Positions 22,024-30,566 are shown, numbered from the stretch's first letter. The stretch: DNA of 52,001 bases from an uncultured Ruminiclostridium sp. (GCA_947623915.1 CANQIB010000007.1:68583-120583); one strand, 5' to 3'. Notes: generated by a model from the letters alone, not told the origin. Made by a program: numbers and translations.

Positions 22024-23700
22024 TTATTCTGCTGCCGACGAGGTCTCGTCACTCGTCGTGGTGTCGTCCGAAGATGAAGTATCTTCGATCTCCGTACCCT
22101 GCTGTTCCGCCATCTCGTCTATCTCAGACTGATTGTCGGAGGTCAGGTCGTTGCCGGCCTTGAGCTGCATTTCAAGGGTGAATGTTACCAGTATGCCGGG
22201 GTTCGAGTTCCCGCTTTCTACCGTTCCTCTGCTGACTTCGTAGCCGGTGTATCTCATGTTGATGTTTTCAAAATACCCCTGAGCCTCCAGCGCTCTTACA
22301 TACTGTGAAGGCTGCGCCTCGTTCGTTCCTATGAAGCTGGCGGATACGGAATATCCCGAAACGGTCACCGAATCTACCATCGTAAGGCCCTTCAGCGATT
22401 GTTTCACGTCGTCGGGAGTTATCTTTTCTACTCCCTCCTGGTCGGCGAACGGCTCACGCAGCATTTTTACCACGTCGGTGGTCGCTTTCGGCATGAACTC
22501 GAAGATATAATCGGCGTTCTGTATCGAAGCGCGGTAGCTCTGGAAGTTGGTCAGCACCTGCTCGCGTTCCTGCAAAGCGGTCAGCCTTGCCTGTAGCTGC
22601 GGGTCGCTTATCTGCGCGTTGACGCTGGACGTCTGCGCCTTGATGTTGTCGTTTATCATGGTGACTATGAGGTTCGCAACGAATACCGCCGCGATACTTC
22701 CCAGCACCGCCGCAGCCAGCGCCGCGAAAAATCCGCCCATGCCCTGCTTTTCCTTTGCCGCCGTGGAGCGCAGCAGGTTGATATGCTCAAGCTCCTTGTT
22801 GACCTTGTACAAAGAACCTATCGCATTGGCGTATTTGGTGAAATCAAAGTCGGAACGCGTGGTTATGTTGGTCGGCATGCTCAGTATGTGGCAGGGAACG
22901 TTGAACGGCGCTACCGCGTTGGTAAGAGAGATAAAGTCGCTTATCTCGCCGTAGAACATTATCTCCTTGATGGGCTTCATGTCCTTCCTCTGCTGGAAGA
23001 ACTGGAACATTCTGAACAGGTTGTCGTTCACCGCCTGGTTCAGATAGTCGGGCGCTCCGTTGTAATCCGCCGCGTCGATGTGGAAGTATCTGGAGAATGT
23101 AAGCACTCCCTCATCGTAAAGGTTTATGTTCAAAAATCCCTTATCCACCTGCACCAGCATCAGCGGCATCGTTCCGCCCATCTTCTGAGTGTTCTGGATA
23201 AGACGCGAGATGGAGTTGTTGGAAACGTTGACCGCGCTCAGCCTTAATCCCATGTGGGTGAACAGCTTTACATATCCGTCTACCATTCTCTGCGGGCAGG
23301 CGGTAGCAAGCACCTTTATCATCGGGGTGTCGTTTTCGTCCTTGGTTTCCCCTACTATGGTATATGAGATATTGTAGTCGTTGGATATTCCCATGTTGCT
23401 GCCTATCATCGCCTCTATGGCGGCGGTGTTGGTCAGCTTTTTGGGCTTCGGCAGGGTAAGCTCGCGATAAAGTATGGAGCTTGAGTTTATGGATATTATA
23501 GTATCCTTTTCTTTTATATTGCGGGAAGTGATTATGTCGATTATCTCCGCCGCGACCATGGGAACGTCGGCTATGTAACCGTTGCTTATAAGTCCCTCGT
23601 CAATGTCGCGGAAATCGACCTCTTCGATCTTTATCTTATTTCCGTTCGCGCTTCCGCGCACCAGTTTTATTTGCCTGTCGGTAATGTCTATTGAAAGCAT
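22024..23700 (-). CDS. PilM-PilN fusion protein
   Basis: 558 aa. Residues 1-about 300 form an actin-like PilM domain (MLSIDITDRQIKLVRGSANG with the phosphate-1 loop; SINSSSILYRELTLP). A membrane helix follows at about 318-342 (FFAALAAAVLGSIAAVFVAN) with a PilN-type coiled coil (SVNAQISDPQLQARLTALQE) and outer domain to about 510; the end is an acidic Ser/Thr tail (EDTSSSDDTTTSDETSSAAE). In most species PilM and PilN are separate proteins joined by the PilN N-terminal peptide; here they are covalently one. It should place the cytosolic PilM ring on the membrane. Confidence 0.85.
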   Translation of the reverse strand: MLSIDITDRQIKLVRGSANGNKIKIEEVDFRDIDEGLISNGYIADVPMVAAEIIDIITSRNIKEKDTIISINSSSILYRELTLPKPKKLTNTAAIEAMIGSNMGISNDYNISYTIVGETKDENDTPMIKVLATACPQRMVDGYVKLFTHMGLRLSAVNVSNNSISRLIQNTQKMGGTMPLMLVQVDKGFLNINLYDEGVLTFSRYFHIDAADYNGAPDYLNQAVNDNLFRMFQFFQQRKDMKPIKEIMFYGEISDFISLTNAVAPFNVPCHILSMPTNITTRSDFDFTKYANAIGSLYKVNKELEHINLLRSTAAKEKQGMGGFFAALAAAVLGSIAAVFVANLIVTMINDNIKAQTSSVNAQISDPQLQARLTALQEREQVLTNFQSYRASIQNADYIFEFMPKATTDVVKMLREPFADQEGVEKITPDDVKQSLKGLTMVDSVTVSGYSVSASFIGTNEAQPSQYVRALEAQGYFENINMRYTGYEVSRGTVESGNSNPGILVTFTLEMQLKAGNDLTSDNQSEIDEMAEQQGTEIEDTSSSDDTTTSDETSSAAE

Positions 23701-23745
23701 AGTCCGTTTATTCCTTTCGTATATTACGGGAACTCCCGCGCAGTT

Positions 23746-24942
23746 TTACGTTTCAGCCATGCCCGCCATACCGCCGTAAAGTATCGGGAAGATACCCGCA
23801 AGTATGGTTCCTATCATAATGCCCATGAAAATTATCATCAAAGGCTCAAGCATGGAAACAAGGTTCGCTATCGCGGTATCCGCTTCCTCGTCGTAGTAAT
23901 CGGAGGATTTCTCCAGTATGCCGTCCAGCGAGCCGGATTCCTCGCCGACATATATGATGGAGATAAACATACTGTCGAATACGCCGGTGCGTCCTATCGC
24001 GGTCGAAAGCGCTTCGCCGCGCTTTACGTTCTCGATAACGTCGTCAAACGTCCTTATTATATATGTATTGCCCAGCGTATCGATGGATTTTTCGATACAA
24101 TCCACCATTTGCAGACCGCTTGCAAACAAATTCGACATAGTTCGCGCAAATCTCGCGGTGTACACCGTCCTGAGCAGTCCGCCCACCTTGGGTATCTTCA
24201 GCAGCAGCTCGTCCCATTTCAGCTTGGTGGCGGGAGTCTTCATCGCTATGACTATCGCCACGACTATTGCGACTACCACAAGAATGACTATGTACCATTG
24301 ATTTATCAGAAAATCACTTATCGCAAACATCGCCGCGGAAAGAGGCGCAAGATCATCGCCCGCAAGCTCGCGGAACATCGGCATTATCAGTACGAACAAG
24401 CCGATAAACATCACTATCAGCAGGCACAGCAGCACCAGAGGATAGATCATCGCGCTCTTTACCTTGTTCTTGGTCTTGTTGTCCTTGGCGTAATGCTCCG
24501 CCACACGGTTCATTATAATGTCAAGGTTGCCTGATACCTCGCCCGCGCTGACCATGCTGCAAAACAGATTCGGGAATACGCCCGGCTTGGTAGCCAACGC
24601 CTCGGAGAAGGAACGTCCCTTTTGGACCTCCTCGTAAATGTCCAGCAGTACCGCTTTTTGCTTCTTGTCCTCCTGCTGTGACTGCAATATCTGGAGCGCT
24701 CTTACCAGACTTATGCCGGCTGTCAGCATCGCGGCGAGCTGTCGGCAGAAGTTTGCCAGATCCTTCGTCTTGAATTTGAACTTTACGTCGGCGCTCTTCC
24801 CCTTTTGAGCGTCTCTGTAACTGGTACAGTACAAGCCCTTTTGACGCAGCTTTTCAAGCAGCTCGCCCGCGTCCTCGGCCTGCTCCGTGCCCTTGATCCT
24901 TTTGCCGTTGGAATCAGTGGCAATATAGTTGTAGGTTGCCAA
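23746..24942 (-). CDS. pilC: Type IV pilus platform protein PilC/GspF
   Basis: 398 aa, with two GspF repeats and three membrane segments. Landmarks: LANFCRQLAAMLTAGISLVR (first repeat), the MIYPLVLLCLLIVMFIGLFV helix, and FARTMSNLFASGLQMVDCIE with GVFDSMFISIIYVGEESGSL (second repeat). It couples the PilB/PilT motors to the growing pilus in the membrane. I prefer the TTG start at 24942, giving MATYNYIATDS, because GGGGGAG lies just ahead and PilC proteins often begin MATY; the ATG at 24960 has no RBS. It is first in the leftward pilus operon. Confidence 0.93.
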   Translation of the reverse strand: MATYNYIATDSNGKRIKGTEQAEDAGELLEKLRQKGLYCTSYRDAQKGKSADVKFKFKTKDLANFCRQLAAMLTAGISLVRALQILQSQQEDKKQKAVLLDIYEEVQKGRSFSEALATKPGVFPNLFCSMVSAGEVSGNLDIIMNRVAEHYAKDNKTKNKVKSAMIYPLVLLCLLIVMFIGLFVLIMPMFRELAGDDLAPLSAAMFAISDFLINQWYIVILVVVAIVVAIVIAMKTPATKLKWDELLLKIPKVGGLLRTVYTARFARTMSNLFASGLQMVDCIEKSIDTLGNTYIIRTFDDVIENVKRGEALSTAIGRTGVFDSMFISIIYVGEESGSLDGILEKSSDYYDEEADTAIANLVSMLEPLMIIFMGIMIGTILAGIFPILYGGMAGMAET

Positions 24943-25016
24943 AGCCTCTCCCCCATTCATACTTTTTCAGACATAAATAAACACGCCCAAAAAAAGATAC
25001 TAATATGATTATACTA

Positions 25017-25045
25017 ATTATAGCATATTTGCCCGTGAATAGCAA
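25017..25045 (-). promoter_or_regulatory. Promoter of the pilC-pilMN-pilO operon
   Basis: Minus strand: -35 TTGCTA (25040-25045), 17-base spacer, -10 TATAAT (25017-25022). The start near 25010 gives a leader of about 67 bases. Confidence 0.72.
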
Positions 25046-25190
25046 GAGCAGATTGATGACATAACAAACAATTTTTTTCGTAATTTTTTATGAAATTTTT
25101 ACTTAAATTTTATAAAATTTTACGATTCAGCAAAAATATGCGTTCATTTGCGGTAATTTGACCGTACTTTTTCGGCAAGTGCGGCGAACG

Positions 25191-25904
25191 TCATATCGCG
25201 GTGTCAAGAGCCAGCTCTATCATATCGGTGAGCGAACGCTCCCGTTCTTCGGGAGTAAGGTCCTCGCTGCCGGTCAGCGGGTCGTTGGACACCGTCAGGA
25301 TACAAAGCGCCTTTTTTCCGGCGTGCGCGGCAGTCATGTACAGCGCGGCGGCCTCCATTTCCACCGCCAGCACTCCCATTTCTCCCCATTTTGCAAGGCT
25401 GCCGGACACGTCATAATAGACCTCTCCGGTAAATACGTTCCCCACATGAGCGGTTACCCCGCGCCGCTTGGCAAGCTCCGCCGCTTTGGTGAGCAGCCCG
25501 AAATCCGCTATCGGCGCATACGTCCCCGGAAGTCCGTACTGCGCGGCATATCCCGTATCGTGGCAAGCCGCCTGCGCAAGCACGATGTCACGCGGCTTTA
25601 CCGACGGCACAAGACAGCCCGCCGTGCCTACTCTTATTATAGTATCCGCCCCGTAAAAATCAAAAAGCTCGTAGCTGTATATCCCTATCGACGATACGCC
25701 CATTCCGGAGCCCTGCACCGACACGCGTTCCCCTTTATAAACGCCGGTATAGCCGTACATTCCGCGTATGCTGCTGTAGCATACCGCGTCGCTAAGATAG
25801 TTTTCGGCGATGAATTTCGCCCTCAGCGGGTCGCCGGGCATCAGCACGCGGCTCGCTATCTCACCTTTTTGCGCACCTATGTGCGGAGTATGCAGTTGAG
25901 TCAT
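25191..25904 (-). CDS. deoD: Purine nucleoside phosphorylase DeoD
   Basis: 237 aa, the normal bacterial hexameric PNP size. Motifs include MTQLHTPHIGAQKGEIASRV (phosphate site), MPGDPLRAKFIAENYL, RVGTAGC and the catalytic region VEMEAAALY with SNDPLTGSEDLTPEER. It cleaves purine (deoxy)nucleosides with phosphate in salvage. The start is ATG 25904 behind GGGAAAGGAA. It is monocistronic with a promoter at 26080-26108 and a long AT-rich leader. Confidence 0.95.
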   Translation of the reverse strand: MTQLHTPHIGAQKGEIASRVLMPGDPLRAKFIAENYLSDAVCYSSIRGMYGYTGVYKGERVSVQGSGMGVSSIGIYSYELFDFYGADTIIRVGTAGCLVPSVKPRDIVLAQAACHDTGYAAQYGLPGTYAPIADFGLLTKAAELAKRRGVTAHVGNVFTGEVYYDVSGSLAKWGEMGVLAVEMEAAALYMTAAHAGKKALCILTVSNDPLTGSEDLTPEERERSLTDMIELALDTAI

Positions 25905-25969
25905 AATGTTTTTCCTTTCCCTCAGACATACGAAAATCGCCCTAGGCTAAATCGCCGAAGTATATTTTT

Positions 25970-26015
25970 GGAAATAAGTGTAATAAATTACGCTAATTGT
26001 AGACACTTATCTTCC
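25970..26015. promoter_or_regulatory. Inverted repeat in the deoD leader
   Basis: ATAAGTGT (25974-25981) pairs with ACACTTAT (26003-26010), extended by GGAA (25970-25973) and TTCC (26012-26015) around one bulged base. In RNA it would be a 12-bp stem upstream of the deoD RBS; as DNA it could be an operator. The rest of the 388-base gap 25905-26292 contains the deoD and lipoprotein promoters. Confidence 0.45.
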
Positions 26016-26079
26016 AATAATTTCTAAAAAGTTTACAAAAATGTTACTTTTTCACTTAAAAAGCTCCGTTATATCATAA

Positions 26080-26108
26080 ATTATACACTATAGTTTTAAA
26101 AATGTCCA
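26080..26108 (-). promoter_or_regulatory. Promoter of deoD
   Basis: Minus strand: TGGACA (26103-26108), 17-base spacer, TATAAT (26080-26085); the leader is about 170 bases. Confidence 0.6.
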
Positions 26109-26189
26109 GTAAATTTTAAACTTGTCGCTGTATTTTTGGGAAATAATACAAAAATGTCCGTTTTCGGGTAAAAAAACGGCAAAAAGCAC

Positions 26190-26218
26190 TTGACCGACCC
26201 GAAAAGTTTATGTATAAT
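26190..26218 (+). promoter_or_regulatory. Sigma-A promoter of the small lipoprotein gene
   Basis: -35 TTGACC (26190-26195), 17-base spacer, -10 TATAAT (26213-26218), start near 26225. Confidence 0.8.
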
Positions 26219-26292
26219 AAGGCAGGCGGTTGAAGATAATAACCTTGACCGCAGCAAAACCAGGTTTTTGTATATTAAAAGGAGTGTTTGTT

Positions 26293-26421
26293 ATGAAAAA
26301 GATTATTGCATTGATTGCAGCAGCAGCTATGATCGCAGCTACCTTTACCGCTTGCGGTGACGACAGCGCAAGCAGTGCCGACAGCACCACCGTCGGCGGT
26401 TCCACTTCTATAGCTGAATAA
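26293..26421 (+). CDS. 42-aa lipoprotein-like small peptide
   Basis: ATG 26293 follows AAAAGGAG. Residues 1-19 form a lipoprotein signal (KK, then an alanine-rich hydrophobic core, then FTAC at the lipobox with Cys about residue 20), leaving only about 22 residues (GDDSASSADSTTVGGSTSIA) on the outside. Strong promoter, RBS and hairpin show it is a real transcription unit, not a fragment. Possible roles are a lipid-anchored surface peptide, or a source of a signal-peptide-derived pheromone such as those known in enterococci. Neither is proven. Confidence 0.75.
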   Translation: MKKIIALIAAAAMIAATFTACGDDSASSADSTTVGGSTSIAE

Positions 26422-26440
26422 TTTATCCTACCGATAAATA

Positions 26441-26717
26441 AGACACGAGGCGTTCCGAAAGGAACGCCTCGTGTCTATAGAAAAGGTCAATATAAAGCGG
26501 AAGGAAAGAGTTGAGTTTAAAACTGTCCGCCGTTCGGCGGAAAGTTCACGGGGAAAACCATCAGGGTTTTCACCCTCAAGTTTGATAAGAGCCGCGCAAA
26601 GCGTGGCAAAAATCGAGCAATACCGCTTATGCGGTATTGCCGATTTTTTCAGCTTGTCGGGAAATCCGACCGTAGGGAGGTTTTTCGACAAGCTGAGGCG
26701 TTCCTTTCGGAACGCCT
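26441..26717. repeat. Terminator-nested intergenic repeat, copy B
   Basis: It fills most of the 366-base gap 26422-26787 between convergent genes. The left outer hairpin is a perfect 16-bp stem (26441-26456/26461-26476, loop GAAA) without a T-tract; the right one (AGGCGTTCC 26696-26704/GGAACGCCT 26709-26717, loop TTTC) has the same 9-bp core with the loop reversed and is followed by TTTGTTTTT. The core is as in copy A plus an extra stem, AACTGTCCGCCG with CGGCGGAAAGTT. A further rightward hairpin (GCGCTGA/TCAGCGC, 26727-26743, T-rich tail) follows. Confidence 0.85.
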
Positions 26718-26726
26718 TTTGTTTTT

Positions 26727-26753
26727 GCGCTGATCATCAGCGCCTTTTGTTTT
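26727..26753 (+). terminator. Second terminator-like hairpin right of copy B
   Basis: GCGCTGA (26727-26733)/TCAGCGC (26737-26743) with loop TCA and CTTTTGTTTT tail. It can stop transcripts that read through copy B from the lipoprotein gene. Confidence 0.65.
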
Positions 26754-26787
26754 ATCCGTTTTTGCTTTACTTTTAATACAATTTGCT

Positions 26788-27654
26788 TTACAAAGCGGAC
26801 ATATACTGCTCGCATATCTCCCGCACGTCCCTGCCGTGGGCGCGATTGTAGCGGTTTACCGTCAGCGGCAGCGCGGTAAGCTCGGTAGGCTGTTCGTTAC
26901 AGGTCATTATCACCTTAAAGCCCGCGTCGGTCAGAATTTGGGGCTCTTCCTCGCTGAACATACCGAACGGGTACGCGAACCCGACCGGTCGGCTGTCGAT
27001 AAGCTGCGACAGCTTTAACTGCAAGCGCTGCACGTCCGCCGTCAGAGCCTGTCGGTAATCCTCCGCGCTTTCTCCGTACCGCCGCATACTGCCCCTTCTT
27101 CCCGAACCGTTGTCGTGCATGGAATAGGTGTGGTTGCCTATCTCCGCCCACGGACTCGCGTCGAGCTTTTTTATCTCCGCCCAAGTCAGGTAAGAAAAGC
27201 TGAGATTTTTTTCGTTATCCGGCAGCTCGGTATATTTATCCGCATAGTCGCCTACAATATTAAAAACCGCCTTTAGCTTGTATTTTTCCAGCAGAGGCAG
27301 CACATATTCGTATCCTGTTTGATAGCCGTCGTCAAAGCTGAGCATAACGGTCTTTTCCGGCAGCTCGCGTCCACTTTGGATAAGCGTTACCGCCTCGGAC
27401 GGAAGCAGAGAAGTATATCCGTTTTCCGACAGATATTTAAGATCGCTCTCCAGCTCTTGAACGGAAACGCAGTAATCGTTATGATAAGCGGGGTCGTTCA
27501 GCACCTGATGATACATTATCCCCAGCAGCTTGCCCCGCGTGCGCACCTCGTCCGCCTCGACGGTCGCGGCAAACAATACTCCCAGCATCACCGCCATCGC
27601 CAGAATACCTGCCGCCGCCGATAAAAACGCAGGATTTTTTATTCTTTCCATCAT
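26788..27654 (-). CDS. Polysaccharide deacetylase (NodB family), membrane-anchored
   Basis: 288 aa. An N-terminal signal-anchor (FLSAAAGILAMAVMLGVLFA) is followed by a NodB domain: the metal-binding Asp pair in VMLSFDDGYQTG, the IGNHTYSMHD histidine motif and the late GFAYPFGMFSEEE segment with the catalytic-base region (VIMTCNEQ). It probably deacetylates peptidoglycan or an exopolysaccharide outside the membrane. ATG 27654 follows GGGAGAAATT; ATG 27666 is an alternative adding four residues. The gene is convergent with the small lipoprotein gene. Confidence 0.9.
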   Translation of the reverse strand: MMERIKNPAFLSAAAGILAMAVMLGVLFAATVEADEVRTRGKLLGIMYHQVLNDPAYHNDYCVSVQELESDLKYLSENGYTSLLPSEAVTLIQSGRELPEKTVMLSFDDGYQTGYEYVLPLLEKYKLKAVFNIVGDYADKYTELPDNEKNLSFSYLTWAEIKKLDASPWAEIGNHTYSMHDNGSGRRGSMRRYGESAEDYRQALTADVQRLQLKLSQLIDSRPVGFAYPFGMFSEEEPQILTDAGFKVIMTCNEQPTELTALPLTVNRYNRAHGRDVREICEQYMSAL

Positions 27655-27819
27655 AATTTCTCCCATTGTTCCGATATTCCCTCCCGCCTCCGCTCTTTAT
27701 CGGAGGTAACTGGGACATCTTTTAAGTTATTATTTACACTTTTGTACTTTTTTATTCCCTGTTTTTTTGTCAATTTTTATAAATTTTGCATTTTTTATAT
27801 CATAAATGCTTCAAAAAAC

Positions 27820-27848
27820 TTGACAAGCATTTTACATAAGGGTATTAT
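27820..27848 (+). promoter_or_regulatory. Promoter of the glycosyltransferase gene
   Basis: -35 TTGACA (27820-27825), 17-base spacer, -10 TATTAT (27843-27848). A small hairpin (GGTGGGAG/CTCCCGCC, about 27853-27876) lies at the start of the leader. Confidence 0.75.
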
Positions 27849-27921
27849 AGCAGGTGGGAGAAAAAGCTCCCGCCGTTGACTTTTCAGCACTTATCCCACC
27901 AACTGTATTTCTTTACGGGAG

Positions 27922-28881
27922 ATGATGACCTTGAGCAGCGTTATTCCGGCAATAAGCGTGATAATACCTGCCTACAAAACAGAAAAATATATCGGAAAAT
28001 GCCTTGACAGCCTGACGCGGCAGAATTTTTCCCAACCGTACGAGATAATAGTAGTAAACGACGGTTCGCCTGACGACGTAGGCAAAATAGCGGAGAGCTA
28101 TGCCGAGAAATACGAATTTGTCCGAGTGATAAACAAGGACAACGGCGGCGTGTCCTCCGCGAGAAACGCGGGGCTGGCTGCCGCGGCGGGCGAATTTATC
28201 GCCTTTGTCGACAGCGACGACTATGTACAGCCGGACTATCTTTCCTCGATGTGGGACGCCGCGAATGATACGGGCGCGGATATAGTATGCTGCAACTTCT
28301 GCAACGTTATGGACAGCAACGGGCGGCCGATAAAATGCGTTTTCAAGCACACCGCCGGCGTGTTCGATTCGGAACGGTTGTTTAAAAGCATACTGATAGA
28401 CATAACCGTCCGCAGCTATCTGTGGAACAAGCTGTTCCGCCGCTCGCTGTTTTTGAGCCACAACATAATATTCCCGACCGGCGTTAAGTTCGAGGACGCG
28501 ATAATAACTCCGCAGCTTTTCTACTATGCGGAAAAGATAACCGTTATAAAGGGGTATCTGTATAATTACGTCCGCCATTCAGACAGCATAACCGGCGCGC
28601 TGAAAAAATCCGACGTGCGGGATTATATAGAATATTACGCCGCTTTGCGTATTTTTATGGAACGGGAGAACATTTTCCGTCACTATCGGCTGTGGTGTTT
28701 TCTGCTGCGTAAAAAAGTTTCCGTAACAGTATTCGGTATGCTGGTGCGCTGCTGGATAAAAGACAGGAAAAACACCCATGTGCTGTACAATTACAAATGC
28801 GCCAGAAAAATTTTAAAGGTCTACGCCACCGACAGATACTACTTCGCCGACCGCAGCAGTTTAAGCGTCGTGCTGAAATAA
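27922..28881 (+). CDS. Family 2 glycosyltransferase
   Basis: 319 aa with a GT-A fold: SVIIPAYKTEKYIGKCLDSL, VVNDGSPDD, NGGVSSARNAGL and the DxD motif in FVDSDDYVQPDYL that binds metal and nucleotide sugar. It resembles EpsH/WcaA-type enzymes acting at the cytoplasmic face on capsule or exopolysaccharide intermediates; the donor sugar is unknown. The C-terminal about 90 residues are basic and may contact the membrane. The start is one of two adjacent ATGs (27922 or 27925) behind ACGGGAG. It stands alone. Confidence 0.9.
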   Translation: MMTLSSVIPAISVIIPAYKTEKYIGKCLDSLTRQNFSQPYEIIVVNDGSPDDVGKIAESYAEKYEFVRVINKDNGGVSSARNAGLAAAAGEFIAFVDSDDYVQPDYLSSMWDAANDTGADIVCCNFCNVMDSNGRPIKCVFKHTAGVFDSERLFKSILIDITVRSYLWNKLFRRSLFLSHNIIFPTGVKFEDAIITPQLFYYAEKITVIKGYLYNYVRHSDSITGALKKSDVRDYIEYYAALRIFMERENIFRHYRLWCFLLRKKVSVTVFGMLVRCWIKDRKNTHVLYNYKCARKILKVYATDRYYFADRSSLSVVLK

Positions 28882-28900
28882 GACCGTACCTTATTATAAA

Positions 28901-29132
28901 ACTAACTACCGCTCTGTCTGTCGGCAGAGCGGTAGTTAGTCTGTAGAAAAAGGTCAATATAAAGCGGAAGGAAAGAGGAGTTTGAGGGGAAAACCATCAG
29001 GGTTTTCACCCTCAAGTTTGATAAGAGCCGCGCAAAGCGCGGCAAAAATCGGCGATACTACTATGCGGTATCGCCGATTTTTTGTCAGCTTGTCGGAAAA
29101 TCCGACCGTAGGGAGGGTTTTTCGACAAGCTG
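28901..29132. repeat. Terminator-nested intergenic repeat, copy C
   Basis: Between convergent glycosyltransferase and SCIFF-maturase genes. The left outer hairpin is a perfect 16-bp stem (28901-28916/28925-28940) with no T-tract. The core (28941-29132) follows the copy A order. Unlike A, B and D there is no second outer hairpin: the CGACAAGCTG end lies about five bases from the maturase stop codon. Confidence 0.82.
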
Positions 29133-29136
29133 GTTT

Positions 29137-30495
29137 TTATTCTTCCGTTAAGGACGCCAGCGCTATAGCACATTCTATCCTTTTTTTCTGCATTTCGCAG
29201 GAAAGGCGGTGGGGCTTTCTCACATCGCCCTCATAAATAAAGCTGTTGGCGTTGCAGCCGCCGCTGCAATAAAACCTCGCCCAGCATTGACCGCATTGTT
29301 CCTTGCTGTAGATATGCAGCTTTGCAAATTTGTTCTTTATCTCCTGCGACAGCTCGTCGGAGAATATGCTGCCCATTTTCCATTCCTCTATCCCCACGAA
29401 TTGATGGCAGGGGTATATCTCTCCGTCCGGCGTCACCGCGACGTATTCGTTTCCGCAGCCGCAGCCGCGCAGCCGCTTTATAACGCACGGCCCTTGGTCA
29501 AGGTCTATCATAAAGTGAAAGAAGTTGAATTTTTTCCCGCCGTTTTTCTTTTGCTCCTCCATTATGCTTTCAAGGCGGTCATACTCGGCGAATACGGCGG
29601 GCAGATCCTTTTCGGTTATCGCGTAAGGCAAAGACTCGTCCGCCACCACCGGCTCTACCGAAAGCTGCTTAAATCCGAGGGAGTTTATATGCAGCACGTC
29701 GTTTGCAAAATCAAGATTGTACTTGGTAAACGTGCCGCGCACATAATAGTCCTTGTCGCCTCTGCCGTCCACCAGCTTTTTGAATTTCGGAACGATTATG
29801 TCATAGCTGCCCTGTCCGCCTACGCAGGGACGTATGCGGTCGTTCACCTCTTTGCGCCCGTCCAGCGACAGTACGCAGTTGGACATTTCCCTGTTTATAA
29901 ACTCCGTCTTTTCGTCATCCAGCAGTATGCCGTTGGTGGTTATCGTAAAGCGGAAGTTTTTGTTGTGTTGCTTTTCGATGCCGCGAGCGTATTTTACGGT
30001 TTCCACCACCGTATCCCACGCCATCAGCGGCTCGCCGCCGAAAAAGTCCACCTCAAGGTTCACGCGGTCGCCGGAATGAGCGATAAGATAATCCATGGCG
30101 CGTTTGCCCGTTTCGGGGGACATCAGCATACGGTCGCCGCCGAAATCTCCCGTCTGCGCAAAGCAGTATTTGCAGCGCAGATTGCAGTCGTGCGACACAT
30201 GGAGGCACATCGCCTTTATCGGCGCGTTAAGCGCAAGCTCCGCGTATTTTTCGTAATCGTCCTCGGAAAAAAGTATCCCCTCGTCGTAAAGCTCTTTAAG
30301 CTCCCGATAACACTCGCGCAGCTCGTCGGGCGAAACGTCGGGCAGCTTTGCGATCACCTCGGCGGGACATTCCTCCGAAAAAGGCGGCTCGACATACTCC
30401 AACAGCCGGTATGTTACCTCGTCCACCTCATGAACGCCGCCGCTGCATACGTCCAACACGATAAAGCGGCCGTTTTGCCTGAATTTATGTATCAT
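29137..30495 (-). CDS. SCIFF maturase, radical SAM thioether enzyme
   Basis: 452 aa. An N-terminal peptide-recognition region (residues 1-90) leads to the radical SAM cluster motif with C104, C108 and C111 (CNLRCKYC). The C-terminal SPASM domain has cysteines for two more clusters (GCGCGNEYVAV, YPCHQF, CGQCWARFYCSGGCN). The family (CteB type) installs Cys-to-Thr thioether bonds in the SCIFF peptide, and the peptide gene lies 71 bases upstream. The attenuator between them should make the enzyme less abundant than the peptide. Confidence 0.95.
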   Translation of the reverse strand: MIHKFRQNGRFIVLDVCSGGVHEVDEVTYRLLEYVEPPFSEECPAEVIAKLPDVSPDELRECYRELKELYDEGILFSEDDYEKYAELALNAPIKAMCLHVSHDCNLRCKYCFAQTGDFGGDRMLMSPETGKRAMDYLIAHSGDRVNLEVDFFGGEPLMAWDTVVETVKYARGIEKQHNKNFRFTITTNGILLDDEKTEFINREMSNCVLSLDGRKEVNDRIRPCVGGQGSYDIIVPKFKKLVDGRGDKDYYVRGTFTKYNLDFANDVLHINSLGFKQLSVEPVVADESLPYAITEKDLPAVFAEYDRLESIMEEQKKNGGKKFNFFHFMIDLDQGPCVIKRLRGCGCGNEYVAVTPDGEIYPCHQFVGIEEWKMGSIFSDELSQEIKNKFAKLHIYSKEQCGQCWARFYCSGGCNANSFIYEGDVRKPHRLSCEMQKKRIECAIALASLTEE

Positions 30496-30514
30496 TGCAT
30501 TTTACCCTTTCACA

Positions 30515-30552
30515 AATTAAAAAGGGCTGTCCTTCAAAGCAACAGCCCCTTT
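30515..30552 (-). terminator. Terminator/attenuator between SCIFF peptide and maturase genes
   Basis: On the minus strand GGGCTGT/ACAGCCC (30542-30548 and 30524-30530, extended by AAAG pairs) is followed by TTTTTAATT. It sits directly after the SCIFF stop and before the maturase RBS, the place where precursor-peptide operons often reduce readthrough. Confidence 0.75.
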
Positions 30553-30566
30553 GAACAACATGACCT

